A DNA stretch of 64,000 nt from Dyella marensis (GCF_900112865.1 NZ_FONH01000014.1:46825-110824), one strand, 5' to 3'; positions 29,684-40,514 are shown, counted from the first letter of the stretch. Translations and numbers: made by a program. The notes: generated by a model from the letters alone, not told the origin.

Positions 29684-30262
29684 ATGGAAAACGAAGCCAT
29701 GAACGCCAGCGCCTGGGATGAATTCCAGCAATTGCTCGCCTGCGAAGGCGACTGGCTGGCCGAGCTGGAGCCGCTGGCCCTGCCGCTGGACGAGCGCGTG
29801 GCGGCCGGCTACGCCGAGCGCAACCTGTCGGCCCTGGGCATGCTGGACGTGCTCGATGAGCGCAGCGCCGACGTATCCGACGAGGACAGCCCGCTGGTGC
29901 AGGACCTGGCCCGGATGGACGCCAAGCTCACTGCCTTGATCCACATCATCAACCGCGTGCTGATCCCCGATGCGCTGACCCGGCCCCATCATGCCCTGCG
30001 CTTCAATGCCCTGGGAGTGCTGCTGCCACCCGAACTGGCGCCGGCCGGCGAGGGCGCGCTGCTGCGCATCCGGCTGGACGGCTGCCCGAGCTTCCCGCTG
30101 GAACTGCCGGTGCGGGTGGAGCGCCGTTTTCCCGACGGCCGCGTCTTCGCGACGTTTGAGAATCATTCCGAACACTTGAGCGAAGGGCTGGAACGGATGG
30201 TTTTTCGCCATCACCGACGCAGAGTGGCAGTCACTCGGCAAGGCCATGTGCCCACGGCGTGA
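29684..30262 (+). CDS. PilZ-domain-like protein of the flagellar cluster
   Basis: A 192-residue cytoplasmic protein. The first half is helical and acidic (LDVLDERSADVSDEDSPLVQDLARMDAKLTALI). The second half (about residues 95-185) looks like a PilZ-type beta domain, with ALRFNALGVLLPPEL, LLRIRLDGCPSFPLELPVRVERRFPDGRVFATF and a basic C-terminus. The canonical RxxxR...(D/N)xSxxG c-di-GMP motif is not clear, so binding is uncertain. A protein of this type commonly lies between fliT and fleQ in the Xanthomonadales. A second ATG at 29699 (MNASAW) is a possible start. Confidence 0.75.
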   Translation: MENEAMNASAWDEFQQLLACEGDWLAELEPLALPLDERVAAGYAERNLSALGMLDVLDERSADVSDEDSPLVQDLARMDAKLTALIHIINRVLIPDALTRPHHALRFNALGVLLPPELAPAGEGALLRIRLDGCPSFPLELPVRVERRFPDGRVFATFENHSEHLSEGLERMVFRHHRRRVAVTRQGHVPTA

Positions 30263-30280
30263 AAGAGCTCGCCTGTCCAA

Positions 30281-30296
30281 TGTGATTGACATCACA
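30281..30296. promoter_or_regulatory. perfect CRP-family binding site (Clp/Vfr/CRP type)
   Basis: TGTGATTGACATCACA fits TGTGA-N6-TCACA with no mismatch. It lies 334 bp upstream of the fleQ start. In Pseudomonas aeruginosa Vfr acts on fleQ, and Xanthomonas Clp recognises this consensus, so control of the master regulator by such a protein is plausible. Confidence 0.75.
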
Positions 30297-30509
30297 AAAA
30301 CGATGGCTCGGAAGTTCAGTTTTTTGACGTGTCTGACAGTTGGCATGTGCTTTGGCACAAGTCCCAGGGGCGTCAGCATTCGTTCATTTAGCGCCGGTCG
30401 CTCAACGGTTTAAGTGCCCTCGTCGACGCCGCGAATACGTTTTCAGGACACGCGCCGAGTCGGAAAACCGACCCCGTCCATAGCCCGCGTCATAGACCCG
30501 CCACCCTGT

Positions 30510-30524
30510 TGGCCCCGATCTTGC
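30510..30524 (+). promoter_or_regulatory. candidate sigma-54 promoter of fleQ
   Basis: TGGCCCCGATCTTGC has the GG-N10-GC spacing and a good TTGC block, but the -24 block is TGGCCC rather than TGGCAC. It lies 105 bp before the GTG start. Confidence 0.45.
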
Positions 30525-30629
30525 GTATTGCCCAACGGCGGCAACGTCGGAGCGTTGACGCCATCGGTCAGAAAAAAACGAGTGACAGGGCAAAGGAACG
30601 CCGGTCACCACCATGGGCAGGGGGTTTGC

Positions 30630-32096
<1,467 letters not shown>

Positions 32097-32106
32097 ATTT
32101 GGCCGA

Positions 32107-32136
32107 TCCGGCGCGGTGGTCTGCGCGCCGGATTTA
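32107..32136 (+). terminator. weak terminator-like hairpin after fleQ
   Basis: A 9-bp perfect stem (TCCGGCGCG with its complement at 32124-32132) followed by TTTAG. It lies between the convergent fleQ and fimbrial genes. Confidence 0.5.
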
Positions 32137-32251
32137 GATCGTTCTATCTACGTCGCGGACATCGCAGCGCAGATTGGCCGGGATGCCTGTGCGGTCCAGC
32201 GCATGCAGAGTTCGGGTTGGACGGAGCAAGGTGAAGCGGCGGCAATTTCCG

Positions 32252-33325
32252 CTACTGATAAGACAGCGTGAAAGTGGCTTTGCCGTTCAAGGAGCCGGCG
32301 CTGACGGCACCGGTGCGAAGGTATTTCACCGTGAAAGGTATCTGCAGCGCACCGTTTGGCGTGGCTCCGATCAGATGCTGATTCGTCGTGCCGGGCAGTG
32401 ACGAATCCGGGCCATAGCTCACGGTGGTTCCGTCCGTCCTGAAGACCTGCAGCGCCACGCCTTTTGCCGTCGAGTCGGGTGTCGCCGTCAGTTTGTCGCT
32501 TGTATTGCTCGGTGCGCTGTTGTCGGTGAGCGTCATGAAAAGCGTAGCGCCGGCGCTGCAGTTGAGGCCGATCTGAAACGACGTGGGTGCCGAGACATCA
32601 CCCACCGACGACATCGCGGTGCCGGATACCGTCGGCATGGTGACGGAGATACTGCTGTTGGCAACGGTGCACGTGGTGGCTGCCGGTTTACTGATGGTGG
32701 TGGCGATGGTCCAGTCGCTCTGCTCGCCGCTTTGATTTCCCCAGACTTGTCCGCAGACACCCGGTCGGAAGGTGATGCTTTGGCTGCCCGAGGCCACGGT
32801 ATTGCCTGTTTTGACCAGTTCCAGCGCACCGGTGAACTTGAACGTGGTGGTGGAATTCGTGCCGGTGCTGACCTGTATCGCATTGGGATGCGTGCAGTCG
32901 GCAGCGGGTACTGGTCCGATGGGCAATGCCTGGCCCGAGGCATTGAGAATGCGCAGACCGACGCCCTGCAGTGCGCCTGACCAGGTGTATATGTTGGTGA
33001 ACCCCGGCACCAGGCTGGGTACCGTATCGGTATAGAGATCAACGACGACGTTATTGGTTGTCGTATCGAAAGCCCCGGCTTTGCACTGCATCGTAAGGTC
33101 AATCTGGACACGCGTGCCGGGAATCGGCGAGCCTGCAGGAAGATCTCTCAGCACGCTCACATCAAGCTGGTTAACCGTCAGCGGAAGGGCGGCCGGCATC
33201 GTCGTGGTGCACCAGTAGGCGGGGTCTCCCCTTTTTGCGAAAGCTTTGCAGGGAACCAGCGCCATAGCCAGGGCAACCAAGGCGAGCATGGCGGTGAGAA
33301 CAGCATTCCTGATGAGTAAGGTCAT
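32252..33325 (-). CDS. orphan fimbrial-type (pilin/adhesin) protein
   Basis: A 357-residue exported protein, convergent with fleQ. A signal peptide (hydrophobic core LTAMLALVALAMALV, ending near CKAFA) is followed by two beta-rich halves with Cys residues. The second half is pilin-like (TCTVANSSISVTMPTVSG, GDVSAPTSFQIGLNCSAGATLFMTLTD, then IPFTVKYLRTGAVSAGSLNGKATFTLSYQ). This strongly resembles the C-terminal domain of chaperone-usher fimbrial tip adhesins. No chaperone or usher gene is near, so it must rely on a system elsewhere. Its base composition is lower in G+C than the flanking flagellar genes. The start at 33325 gives the signal peptide; an in-frame start 28 codons upstream adds nothing recognisable. 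Confidence 0.85.
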   Translation of the reverse strand: MTLLIRNAVLTAMLALVALAMALVPCKAFAKRGDPAYWCTTTMPAALPLTVNQLDVSVLRDLPAGSPIPGTRVQIDLTMQCKAGAFDTTTNNVVVDLYTDTVPSLVPGFTNIYTWSGALQGVGLRILNASGQALPIGPVPAADCTHPNAIQVSTGTNSTTTFKFTGALELVKTGNTVASGSQSITFRPGVCGQVWGNQSGEQSDWTIATTISKPAATTCTVANSSISVTMPTVSGTAMSSVGDVSAPTSFQIGLNCSAGATLFMTLTDNSAPSNTSDKLTATPDSTAKGVALQVFRTDGTTVSYGPDSSLPGTTNQHLIGATPNGALQIPFTVKYLRTGAVSAGSLNGKATFTLSYQ

Positions 33326-33538
33326 CGCAGTGGCTCGGCAAGGAAGGTGGAAAGTTGCCCGATGATGAGGCCCGGTCTGATCGCGAACCGGACATGATAC
33401 GAGTGCCAAGCTTCAGTCCCACCTGATATTTCCAGTCGTACAGCAGGCGCTGCGCAAGCGCTTATCGCTCTTCAGCACCGGTACCGGGGTACGAATGAAG
33501 GGGCATCAGGATGTGCTGAGTGCACCTGTTTCTGCCCA

Positions 33539-33553
33539 TGGCACAGCTTGTGC
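33539..33553 (+). promoter_or_regulatory. sigma-54 promoter of the fliE operon
   Basis: TGGCACAGCTTGTGC has GG-N10-GC spacing and a perfect TGGCAC block. It lies 42 bp before the fliE ATG. Confidence 0.82.
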
Positions 33554-33595
33554 ATTCATCCCCCTGGTAACCACTACACGCGTCGGAACTCCGTC

Positions 33596-33925
33596 ATGAC
33601 CCAGATCGACGTCAACAGTCTGCTGTCCCAGATGCGACAGATGTCCACCCGCATGCCGATGCCCGAAATCGCAGCGCAAAGCGTGGTGCCGGGCCAGCAG
33701 GGTGGCGATTTCGGCGCGCTGCTCAAGCAGTCGATGGCCGCCGTCGGCCAGACCCAGATGGAAGCCGGAAAATTGGCGGCCTCGTTCGAACGCGGCGATG
33801 CCGGCGCCGATCTCGGCCGCACCATGGTCGCCGTGCAGAAGGCCGATCTCTCGCTGCGCGCGATGACCGAAGTGCGCAACAAGCTCGTCGATGCCTACAA
33901 AGACATCATGAACATGCCGGTGTGA
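33596..33925 (+). CDS. fliE: flagellar hook-basal body protein FliE
   Basis: A 109-residue rod adaptor joining the MS ring to the rod. The C-terminal two thirds match the family: FGALLKQSMAAVGQTQMEAGKLAASFERGDAGADL, then VAVQKADLSLRAMTEVRNKLVDAYKDIMNMPV. The start at 33596 (MTQIDVNSLL) is preferred to one 16 codons upstream, which lies inside the sigma-54 promoter. It leads the fliE-fliK operon. Confidence 0.95.
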   Translation: MTQIDVNSLLSQMRQMSTRMPMPEIAAQSVVPGQQGGDFGALLKQSMAAVGQTQMEAGKLAASFERGDAGADLGRTMVAVQKADLSLRAMTEVRNKLVDAYKDIMNMPV

Positions 33926-33980
33926 CGGCGCGCAGCGTCCACTTCCGCCACTTCTCTCACACCGATAACGAGCAGTTTTC

Positions 33981-35678
33981 ATGGCCGAAAACGCCATCGC
34001 GCAGACCGACCCGAACGGCAAGCGCCTGGATCCGCTGAAGCAACTCGCGCAGAGTCCGGCGACGCGGCAGCTGCTGCTGCTGGTTGCCGTCGCCGCGGCG
34101 GTGGCGTTCGGCGTCGCGGTGGTGCTGTGGTCGCGCGGGCCTAATTACGCGCTGCTGTATGCGGGGCTGGATTCCAAGGACGCTTCTGCGATCACCCAGG
34201 CGCTGCAGGCTTCCAACACGCCTTATCAGCTCGGCCCCGACGGCGCTTCGATCTCGGTGCCTGCGGCGGACCTCCCCGCCGTGCGCCTGCGCCTCGCCGC
34301 GCAAGGCCTGCCGCAAGGCAGTGCCGGCACCAGCGCAACCGTGCCGGGCGCCGATTCGCCGTTCGGCATGAGCGACCTGGCCGAGCGCACGCGCTACCAG
34401 CAGATGCTGGAAACCGATCTGGGCAACACCATCGCCGGCCTGCAGTCGGTGCGCGCCGCGCGCGTGCACCTGGCGCTGCCCAAGCCCTCGGCCTTCATCC
34501 GCGATAACAAGCAGGCCAGCGCCTCGGTGCTGGTGACGCTGTTCCCGGGGCGCCAGCTCGACGCCTCGCAAGTCGCTGCGATCGTGCACCTGGTGGCCTC
34601 CAGCGTGCCGGAGCTGGACCCGCGCCAGGTTTCCGTCGTCGACCAGCAGGGCCAGCTGCTCACCGTCAGCGATCCGGACAACCCCAGTGCGGTGGGCGAC
34701 AGTCGCCTGCGCCTGGCCACGCGCATGGAGAACACCTACGCGCAGCGCATCGAGGAACTGCTCACGCCGCTGGTCGGTCCCGGCAAGGTGCGCGCGCAGG
34801 TCTATGCGGACCTGGACTTCAGCCAGACCGAGAAGGCCACCGAGACGTTCAATCACGACAACCCGGCCTTGCGCAGCGAACAGGTCAGCAGCGAGCAGCG
34901 CCGCGACGGCTCCTCCAACGGCGCGGTGCCGGGTGCGCTGAGCAACCAGCCGCCGACCACGGTGGCGCAGCCGACTGCGGCCAAGCCGAACGCCGGCGCG
35001 GCCAATGCCAGCGCCAATGCCACCACGGCCAATGCCAACAGTGGCGGCGAAAGCTCCAGCAGCGCCACGCGCAACTACGAGCTGGACCGCACGGTCAGTC
35101 ACGTCAGCGATCCGGCCGGCCGCCTGGCGCGTCTTACCGTGGCGGTGGCGGTGGACAACAAGGCCACCACCGACGACAAGGGCAACAACAAGAGCGTGCC
35201 GTTCACGGCGCAGGAGCTCGAGCACCTGACGGATCTGGCCAAGAACGCGGTCGGCTTCAATCAGCAGCGCGGCGACAGTGTCACGGTGATCAATCAGCCG
35301 TTCCACAAGGCGCCGGGCAACGAACCGCTGCCGGAGACGCCGTTCTGGCAGCGGCCGGGTGTGATGGACCTGATCAAGCAGGGCGGCGGCGTGCTGGTCG
35401 CACTGATCATCGCCTTCGGCCTGTTGCGCCCGCTGTTGCGCGGCGTGTTCAAGGGGACGCCGGGAACCGCTCTGCAGGCGCTGCCCGCGGGCGCCGGCAT
35501 ACCGACGGTATCGGTGCGCATCGACGATGCGGACGACGACATGGCGCCGGGGCGGCTCGGTCCGCCGCCGGGCATGAACTACGAAGCGCGCGTGGCGATG
35601 GCCAAGCGCATGGTCACCGAGAACCCCAAGCAGGTGGCGCAGGTGGTCAGGAGCTGGGTGAGCGAAGATGGCGGCTAA
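33981..35678 (+). CDS. fliF: flagellar MS-ring protein FliF
   Basis: A 565-residue inner-membrane ring protein. The first membrane helix is at about residues 30-50 and the second at about residues 467-485 (GGGVLVALIIAFGLLRPLLRG). The periplasmic ring-building motifs between them are clear: YALLYAGLDSKDASAITQAL, RVHLALPKPSAFIRDNKQASASVLV and VYADLDFSQTEKATETFNHDNPALRSEQ. The C-terminal cytoplasmic tail binds FliG. The gene overlaps fliG by 11 bp. Confidence 0.97.
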   Translation: MAENAIAQTDPNGKRLDPLKQLAQSPATRQLLLLVAVAAAVAFGVAVVLWSRGPNYALLYAGLDSKDASAITQALQASNTPYQLGPDGASISVPAADLPAVRLRLAAQGLPQGSAGTSATVPGADSPFGMSDLAERTRYQQMLETDLGNTIAGLQSVRAARVHLALPKPSAFIRDNKQASASVLVTLFPGRQLDASQVAAIVHLVASSVPELDPRQVSVVDQQGQLLTVSDPDNPSAVGDSRLRLATRMENTYAQRIEELLTPLVGPGKVRAQVYADLDFSQTEKATETFNHDNPALRSEQVSSEQRRDGSSNGAVPGALSNQPPTTVAQPTAAKPNAGAANASANATTANANSGGESSSSATRNYELDRTVSHVSDPAGRLARLTVAVAVDNKATTDDKGNNKSVPFTAQELEHLTDLAKNAVGFNQQRGDSVTVINQPFHKAPGNEPLPETPFWQRPGVMDLIKQGGGVLVALIIAFGLLRPLLRGVFKGTPGTALQALPAGAGIPTVSVRIDDADDDMAPGRLGPPPGMNYEARVAMAKRMVTENPKQVAQVVRSWVSEDGG

Positions 35679-36675
35679 TATCGAAATCACGGGTGCTCAA
35701 CGAGCAGCGATCCTGTTGCTCACTCTGGGCGAGCAGGATGCGGCCGAGGTGCTCAAGCACCTCAACGCGCGCGACGTGCAGGCGGTGGGCCAGGCCATGG
35801 CCGGCCTCAGCAATGTCTCGCGCGAACAGGTCGAGCATGTGCTCGGCCGCCTCACCGACGACATGGGCCGCCACACCTCGCTGGGGGTCGGCACCGAGGA
35901 ATACATCCGCAAGATCCTGGTCAACGCGCTGGGCGAGAGCAAGGCGGGCGGCCTGATCGACCGCATCCTGCTCGGCCGCAGCAGCAAGGGCCTGGAATCG
36001 CTGAAGTGGATGGAGAGCCGCGCCATCGCCGAGATGATCGGCCAGGAGCATCCGCAGATCATCGCCCTGGTGCTGGCGCACCTGGAGCCGGACCAGGCGG
36101 CCGAGGTGATCGGCTACCTGCCGCCGCGCGTGCGCAGCGATTCGGTGATGCGCATCGCCACGCTCGACGGCGTGCAGCCGCACGCGCTCAACGAGCTGGA
36201 CGAGATCATGGAACGCCAGTTCTCCGGCAATACCAACAAGCTCAAGTCCGCCACCGTCGGCGGACTGAAGGCCGCGGCCGACATTCTCAATGCGATGGAA
36301 ACCAGCCGCGAGACGGAACTGATGGCCGCGATCCGCGGCCACGATGCGGCGCTCGGCGGCCGCATCGAGGAACTGATGTTCGTGTTCGAGGACCTGGCCG
36401 AACTGGACGACCGCAGCATGCAGATGCTGCTGCGCGAAGTGCCGTCCGCGCGCCTGGTCACCGCGCTGAAGGGCGCCGAGCCCGGTGTGCGCGAACGCAT
36501 CTTCGCCAATATGTCCAAGCGCGCCTCCGACATGCTGCGCGACGACCTGGAAGTGAAGGGCCCGGTGCGCCTGAGCGAGGTCGATGCGGCGCAGAAGGAA
36601 GTGCTGCAGATCGCGCGCCGGCTGGCCGACACGGGGCAGATCAGCCTCACCGGCGGCGGTGACGACTTCGTCTGA
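35668..36675 (+). CDS. fliG: flagellar motor switch protein FliG
   Basis: A 335-residue C-ring protein that meets the stators. The N-terminal part begins ITGAQRAAILLLTLGEQDAAEVLKHL. The middle part holds the EHPQ motif (EHPQIIALVLAHLEPDQAAEVIGYLP), and the C-terminal part holds the charged torque helix (DDRSMQMLLREVPSARLVTALKGAEPGVRERIFANMSKRASDML). The ATG at 35668 lies inside the end of fliF. fliH starts on the last base of its stop codon. Confidence 0.97.
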   Translation: MAANIEITGAQRAAILLLTLGEQDAAEVLKHLNARDVQAVGQAMAGLSNVSREQVEHVLGRLTDDMGRHTSLGVGTEEYIRKILVNALGESKAGGLIDRILLGRSSKGLESLKWMESRAIAEMIGQEHPQIIALVLAHLEPDQAAEVIGYLPPRVRSDSVMRIATLDGVQPHALNELDEIMERQFSGNTNKLKSATVGGLKAAADILNAMETSRETELMAAIRGHDAALGGRIEELMFVFEDLAELDDRSMQMLLREVPSARLVTALKGAEPGVRERIFANMSKRASDMLRDDLEVKGPVRLSEVDAAQKEVLQIARRLADTGQISLTGGGDDFV

Positions 36676-37322
36676 TGGCTTCCACCTTTTTCTCGCGCGA
36701 ACAGCTCAAGGACTTCCGTCGCTGGGAGCTGCCCGAGGTGGGCGAGCCCAAGCCGGCCGCCGCCGCGGCGGAAGCGCAGGCCGTGCTGCCGACGGTGGCC
36801 GACCTCGAAGGCCTGGAACGCGAAGCGCGCGAAGCCGGCCATGCCGCCGGCCTCGCCGAAGGCCGCGCCGCCGCGGAAGCGGAACTGCGCGAGCGGCTGG
36901 CGCGCCTGGACGGCATTCTGCATGCGGCCGCGCGCCCGCTGGACGCGCTGGACGACGCCACCGAACAGGAGCTGGCGCGACTGGCGCTGGTGATCGCACG
37001 CCGCGTCGTCGCGCATGAACTGAAGACTTCGCCCATGCTGATCGTGCGCACCGTGCGCGAGGCCGCGCTGGCTTTGCCGGCGGCGACGCGCGCATTGCGC
37101 GTGTATCTGCATCCGGACGATCTTGCGCTGCTGCGCGAACTGGAAGCGGCCGAGCCGCACTGGCAACTGCTGCCGGATCCGGATCTGCAGCGCGGCGATT
37201 GCCTGCTGGAAAGCGAGAGCTCACGCCTGGATGCGCGCGCGGAGACGCGGCTCGCGGCGATCGCCGAGGCGATCTTCGGCGATGAAGAAGGCGCGGCCGA
37301 TCCCGAGGACGAGATGGCATGA
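36675..37322 (+). CDS. fliH: flagellar export ATPase regulator FliH
   Basis: A 215-residue stalk protein that binds FliI. The N-terminal half is helical with an Ala-rich, Glu-rich coil ([31 protein letters not shown]). The C-terminal half is the conserved FliH/V-ATPase E-like domain ([36 protein letters not shown], then [14 protein letters not shown]). It overlaps fliG by one base and fliI by four. Confidence 0.94.
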   Translation: MASTFFSREQLKDFRRWELPEVGEPKPAAAAAEAQAVLPTVADLEGLEREAREAGHAAGLAEGRAAAEAELRERLARLDGILHAAARPLDALDDATEQELARLALVIARRVVAHELKTSPMLIVRTVREAALALPAATRALRVYLHPDDLALLRELEAAEPHWQLLPDPDLQRGDCLLESESSRLDARAETRLAAIAEAIFGDEEGAADPEDEMA

Positions 37323-38677
37323 GCGACGGCTCCGCCACCGGCGAACGCTGGCGCCACCGCCTGGCGCGCCGCGCGCGCCGCGCCGAGGCGGCTACGCCGC
37401 TGGTAGTCGAGGGCCGCCTGCGCCGCGTGGTCGGGCTCACCCTGGAAGCGGAAGGCTGCGAGGCGCCGCTGGGCGCACGCTGCCTGGTGGCGGCCGCGGG
37501 CGGCGCGCAGCTGGATACCGAAGTGGTGGGTTTCGCCGACGACCGCCTGCTGCTGATGCCGGTCACCGAGATGCATGGCGTGCTGCCCAACGCGCGCGTG
37601 CGCCCGTGCTCGCATACCGGCGGCCTGCCGGTGGGCGCGGCGCTGCTGGGCCGGGTGATCGGCGCCGACGGCGTGCCGCTGGACGGCGCCGGCCCGCTCG
37701 ATGTCGACGAGCACGCTTCGCTCAAGCGCGAACCGATCAACCCGATGGCGCGCAAGCCGATCGATGCGCCGCTGGATACCGGCGTGCGCGCGATCAATGC
37801 ATTGCTCACGGTCGGCCGCGGCCAGCGCCTGGGCCTGTTCGCCGGCTCCGGCGTCGGCAAGTCGACCCTGCTGGGCATGATGACCCGCTACACCGATGCC
37901 GACGTGGTAGTGGTCGGTTTGATCGGCGAGCGCGGCCGCGAGGTGAAGGAGTTCGTCGAACACACGCTGGGCGAGGAGGGCCGTGCCCGCGCGGTGATCG
38001 TCGCCGCGCCGGCCGACGCGCCGCCGCTCAAGCGCCTGCGCGGCGCGCAGTACGCCACCGCCATCGCCGAATGGTTCCGCGACCGCGGACAGCGCGTGCT
38101 GCTGCTGATGGACTCGATCACCCGCTATGCGCAGGCGCAGCGCGAAATCGCCCTGGCCATCGGCGAGCCGCCGGCGACCAAGGGCTATCCGCCGTCGGTC
38201 TTCGCGCTGCTGCCGGCCCTGGTCGAGCGCGCCGGCAACGATGCCGAAGGACGCGGCTCGATCACCGCCTTCTATACGGTGCTGACCGAAGGCGACGATT
38301 ACCGCCACGACCCCATCGCCGATGCGGCGCGCGCGATCCTGGACGGCCATATCGTGCTGTCGCGCGACCTGGCCGAGGCCGGCCACTATCCGGCCATCGA
38401 TATCGAGGCCTCGATCAGCCGCGTGATGCCGGCCGTGGTCGAGCGTGCGCACCTGCGCGCGGCGCAGCAGTTCCGCCAGGTCTATTCGGCGTACCGCCAG
38501 CAGCGCGACCTGATCGCGGTGGGCGCCTACCAGAAGGGTTCCGATCCGCAGGTGGACAAGGCGATCGCCATGTGGCCGCAGCTGCGCGGCTTCCTGCAGC
38601 AAGAGGTGGACGATCCCATGCCGCTGGCGCAGGCGATCGAGGCGCTGGAAGGCATTGCCGCCGAGGCTGCCGCGTGA
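37319..38677 (+). CDS. fliI: flagellum-specific export ATPase FliI
   Basis: A 452-residue ATPase related to F1-beta that releases export substrates from their chaperones. Walker A is GSGVGKST (about residues 176-183). It is followed by [16 protein letters not shown], Walker [18 protein letters not shown] and [15 protein letters not shown]. Length and order are normal. Its ATG overlaps the fliH stop, and its stop overlaps the GTG of fliJ. Confidence 0.97.
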   Translation: MSDGSATGERWRHRLARRARRAEAATPLVVEGRLRRVVGLTLEAEGCEAPLGARCLVAAAGGAQLDTEVVGFADDRLLLMPVTEMHGVLPNARVRPCSHTGGLPVGAALLGRVIGADGVPLDGAGPLDVDEHASLKREPINPMARKPIDAPLDTGVRAINALLTVGRGQRLGLFAGSGVGKSTLLGMMTRYTDADVVVVGLIGERGREVKEFVEHTLGEEGRARAVIVAAPADAPPLKRLRGAQYATAIAEWFRDRGQRVLLLMDSITRYAQAQREIALAIGEPPATKGYPPSVFALLPALVERAGNDAEGRGSITAFYTVLTEGDDYRHDPIADAARAILDGHIVLSRDLAEAGHYPAIDIEASISRVMPAVVERAHLRAAQQFRQVYSAYRQQRDLIAVGAYQKGSDPQVDKAIAMWPQLRGFLQQEVDDPMPLAQAIEALEGIAAEAAA

Positions 38678-39108
38678 AGCCGCGCTCCGTCCGCCTGGCG
38701 CCGGCCGCCGATCACGCCAGGGAAAAACGCGAAACCGCCGCGCAGCGCCTGGCCGAGCAGCAGGAGCGCTTGCGCGCGGCCGAACACCAGCTGTCCGAAC
38801 TGCGCCGCTATCGCGCCGAGTACGCGCTGGACGGCGCGGCCGCGGTGTCGGTCAGCGCGCTGCTCAACCGGCAGCAATTCGTGGAGCGTATCGACCGCGC
38901 GATCGGCCAGCAGCTGCTCGACGTGGAGCGGCAGCGCCGCCTGCTCGAGCAGGCCGGCGCCAACTGGCGCGCCGCGCATGCTCGCGAGCGCGCGCTGGAG
39001 AGCGTGATCGGCCAGGCGCGCGAGCAGGAGCGCAAGAGCGAAGAGCGCCGCGAACAGAACGACATCGACGAACGCATGCAGCACCGCAACCCGCGGCGCC
39101 GCAGCTAG
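38674..39108 (+). CDS. fliJ: flagellar export protein FliJ
   Basis: A 144-residue, highly charged coiled-coil protein with a GTG start overlapping the fliI stop (GTGA). FliJ is the central stalk of the export ATPase. The heptad pattern runs over nearly the whole length, with [29 protein letters not shown] and a basic C-terminus ([10 protein letters not shown]). Position, length and character all fit; sequence conservation in the family is low. Confidence 0.92.
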   Translation: MKPRSVRLAPAADHAREKRETAAQRLAEQQERLRAAEHQLSELRRYRAEYALDGAAAVSVSALLNRQQFVERIDRAIGQQLLDVERQRRLLEQAGANWRAAHARERALESVIGQAREQERKSEERREQNDIDERMQHRNPRRRS

Positions 39109-39122
39109 CAGGTAATCCCGCC

Positions 39123-40163
39123 ATGACCGCCAACGTATCCATGCCCACTTCCGCACCGAAAACCGCCGTCGCCGGCGCGCATGCCGCTGCCGGGAAGGCC
39201 GCGCCGTCAGGCGCGGCCGATGCCACCGGCCAGAACGGTTTCGATCGCCAGTTCGACCAGGCGATGCGCCAGCAGGCCGGCACCTCGCTGCTCGCCGCCG
39301 AGGCCGTGCCGCCGGTGTTGCCGGCCAAGGTCGCGCTGGCCTCGATCGACACCGGCAGCCCGCTGGCCGGCAAGGACGATGCGAAGGCCGATCCGGCCGA
39401 GCAGAACGGCAGCGCGCTGGCCGCCGCGATGCTGGCCTTGCTGGGGCAAGGTGTTTCCGTGCCGGCCCATGCCGCCGGTGCGGGACATGGCCAGGCGCTG
39501 TCGCCGGATGCCGGCAAGGGCGGCGCGCAGCGCGGCTTGCCGGGTCTGGTGGCCGATGCCGCGAACGCCGTGGGCGCGACGACGACGCAGGCGCCTTCCA
39601 TCAACGTGGATGCCAACGCGCTGGTCGCCGCGGCGACTGCCGCCGCGCCGGAACCGCACAAGTCCGGCGAGCCCGGCAGTATCGACGCGCTGGCCGCCGC
39701 CATGACGCCGCAAGCGCCGGCCGCCAGTGCTCCGGCGGCCGCTCACAATCTGAAGATGGACGCGCCCGCCGGCAGCGCCGGCTTCGCGCAGGAGCTCGGC
39801 CAGCAGGTCGCCTGGCTCGGCGGCCAGGAGATCAAGGAGGCACGCATCCGCCTGCGCCCGGAAGAACTGGGCCAGCTCGATGTGAAAGTCAGCGTGGCCG
39901 AGCACGGCCGCGTCGATGTCGCCTTCACCGCCCAGCATCCGGCGGCGGTCATTGCCGTGCAGCAGACGCTGGGGCAGCTGGACATGATGCTGGCGGGGCA
40001 TGGCTTGTCGCTGGGCCAGGCGCAGGTGGGGCAGCAGGAAACGGGAGAGCGGGGGCAGGGCCATGCGGGTGATCCGCAGGATGCGCTCGCCGCGGAGGCG
40101 GATCCGGTCGAAGGCATAAGCGCGACCAGGGTTGCGGTGGGCCTGCTGGATACGTTTGCCTGA
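39123..40163 (+). CDS. fliK: flagellar hook-length control protein FliK
   Basis: A 346-residue secreted ruler. The first two thirds are low-complexity and rich in Ala, Pro, Gly and Asp. The C-terminal domain (about residues 240-320) carries the family's EIKEARIRLRPEELGQLDVKVSVAEHGRVDVAFTAQHPAAVIAVQQTLGQLDMMLAGHGLSLGQAQV, which acts on FlhB to switch export specificity. The ATG at 39123 is 14 bp after fliJ. It ends the fliE operon and is convergent with hicB, ten bases away. Confidence 0.94.
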   Translation: MTANVSMPTSAPKTAVAGAHAAAGKAAPSGAADATGQNGFDRQFDQAMRQQAGTSLLAAEAVPPVLPAKVALASIDTGSPLAGKDDAKADPAEQNGSALAAAMLALLGQGVSVPAHAAGAGHGQALSPDAGKGGAQRGLPGLVADAANAVGATTTQAPSINVDANALVAAATAAAPEPHKSGEPGSIDALAAAMTPQAPAASAPAAAHNLKMDAPAGSAGFAQELGQQVAWLGGQEIKEARIRLRPEELGQLDVKVSVAEHGRVDVAFTAQHPAAVIAVQQTLGQLDMMLAGHGLSLGQAQVGQQETGERGQGHAGDPQDALAAEADPVEGISATRVAVGLLDTFA

Positions 40164-40172
40164 AGCGCGGCC

Positions 40173-40514
40173 TCAGGTGGCGCCGAGCACTTCATGCTCC
40201 AGCGCGGCCTGCAGCAGCTGGTTGAGACTGACGCCGCGCGCGGCGGCAGCCGTCACGGCACGTTCGTGCAGCTTGGGCGGGATGCGCGCCTGGAACTTGC
40301 CGGAGAAGTTCTTGTACGGCTCGATGCCGTTCGTCCGGCAAGTCTCGAAGAAGACGCGCAGCGATGCGCTGCCTTCGCGCAGCAGGCCGGCCACGTCGGT
40401 GGCGTAGAAATCGGCGCCGCCGTTCAGGCCGGTGAACTCGCCGCGGAACATCTCGATGTCCGGGTCGTACTCGATCACGGCCTTGTGGCCGTCGATGGTC
40501 ATGACGTTGATCAT
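40173..40514 (-). CDS. hicB: HicB-family antitoxin
   Basis: A 113-residue antitoxin. The N-terminal half is the degenerate RNase-H-like HicB fold (YDPDIEMFRGEFTGLNGGADFYATDVAGLLREGSASLRVFFE). The C-terminal half is a ribbon-helix-helix-type DNA-binding domain (SGKFQARIPPKLHERAVTAAAARGVSLNQLLQAALEHEV). It overlaps the hicA stop by four bases, so toxin and antitoxin are coupled. It lies convergent to fliK, ten bases away, inside the flagellar cluster. Confidence 0.93.
   Translation of the reverse strand: MINVMTIDGHKAVIEYDPDIEMFRGEFTGLNGGADFYATDVAGLLREGSASLRVFFETCRTNGIEPYKNFSGKFQARIPPKLHERAVTAAAARGVSLNQLLQAALEHEVLGAT

Larger units (their letters stand above)
30263..30629 (+). promoter_or_regulatory. 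control region upstream of the fleQ-like gene
   Basis: A 367-bp gap with no believable gene. It contains a perfect CRP-type site (30281-30296) and a candidate sigma-54 promoter (30510-30524). Near 30341 there is a further GG-N10-GG sequence, TGGCATGTGCTTTGG, which misses the -12 C. The upstream third is visibly richer in A and T than its surroundings, as expected of a complex promoter. Confidence 0.65.

Noticed and set aside
27430..29700. 756-codon minus-strand open frame opposite fliD, fliS and fliT
   Set aside because: All three plus-strand genes are recognised and coupled; the antisense frame has no start signal or domain.
30341..30355. TGGCATGTGCTTTGG as a sigma-54 promoter upstream of fleQ
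   Set aside because: The -12 element reads GG rather than GC. It was mentioned in the control region but not called, and the site at 30510 fits better.
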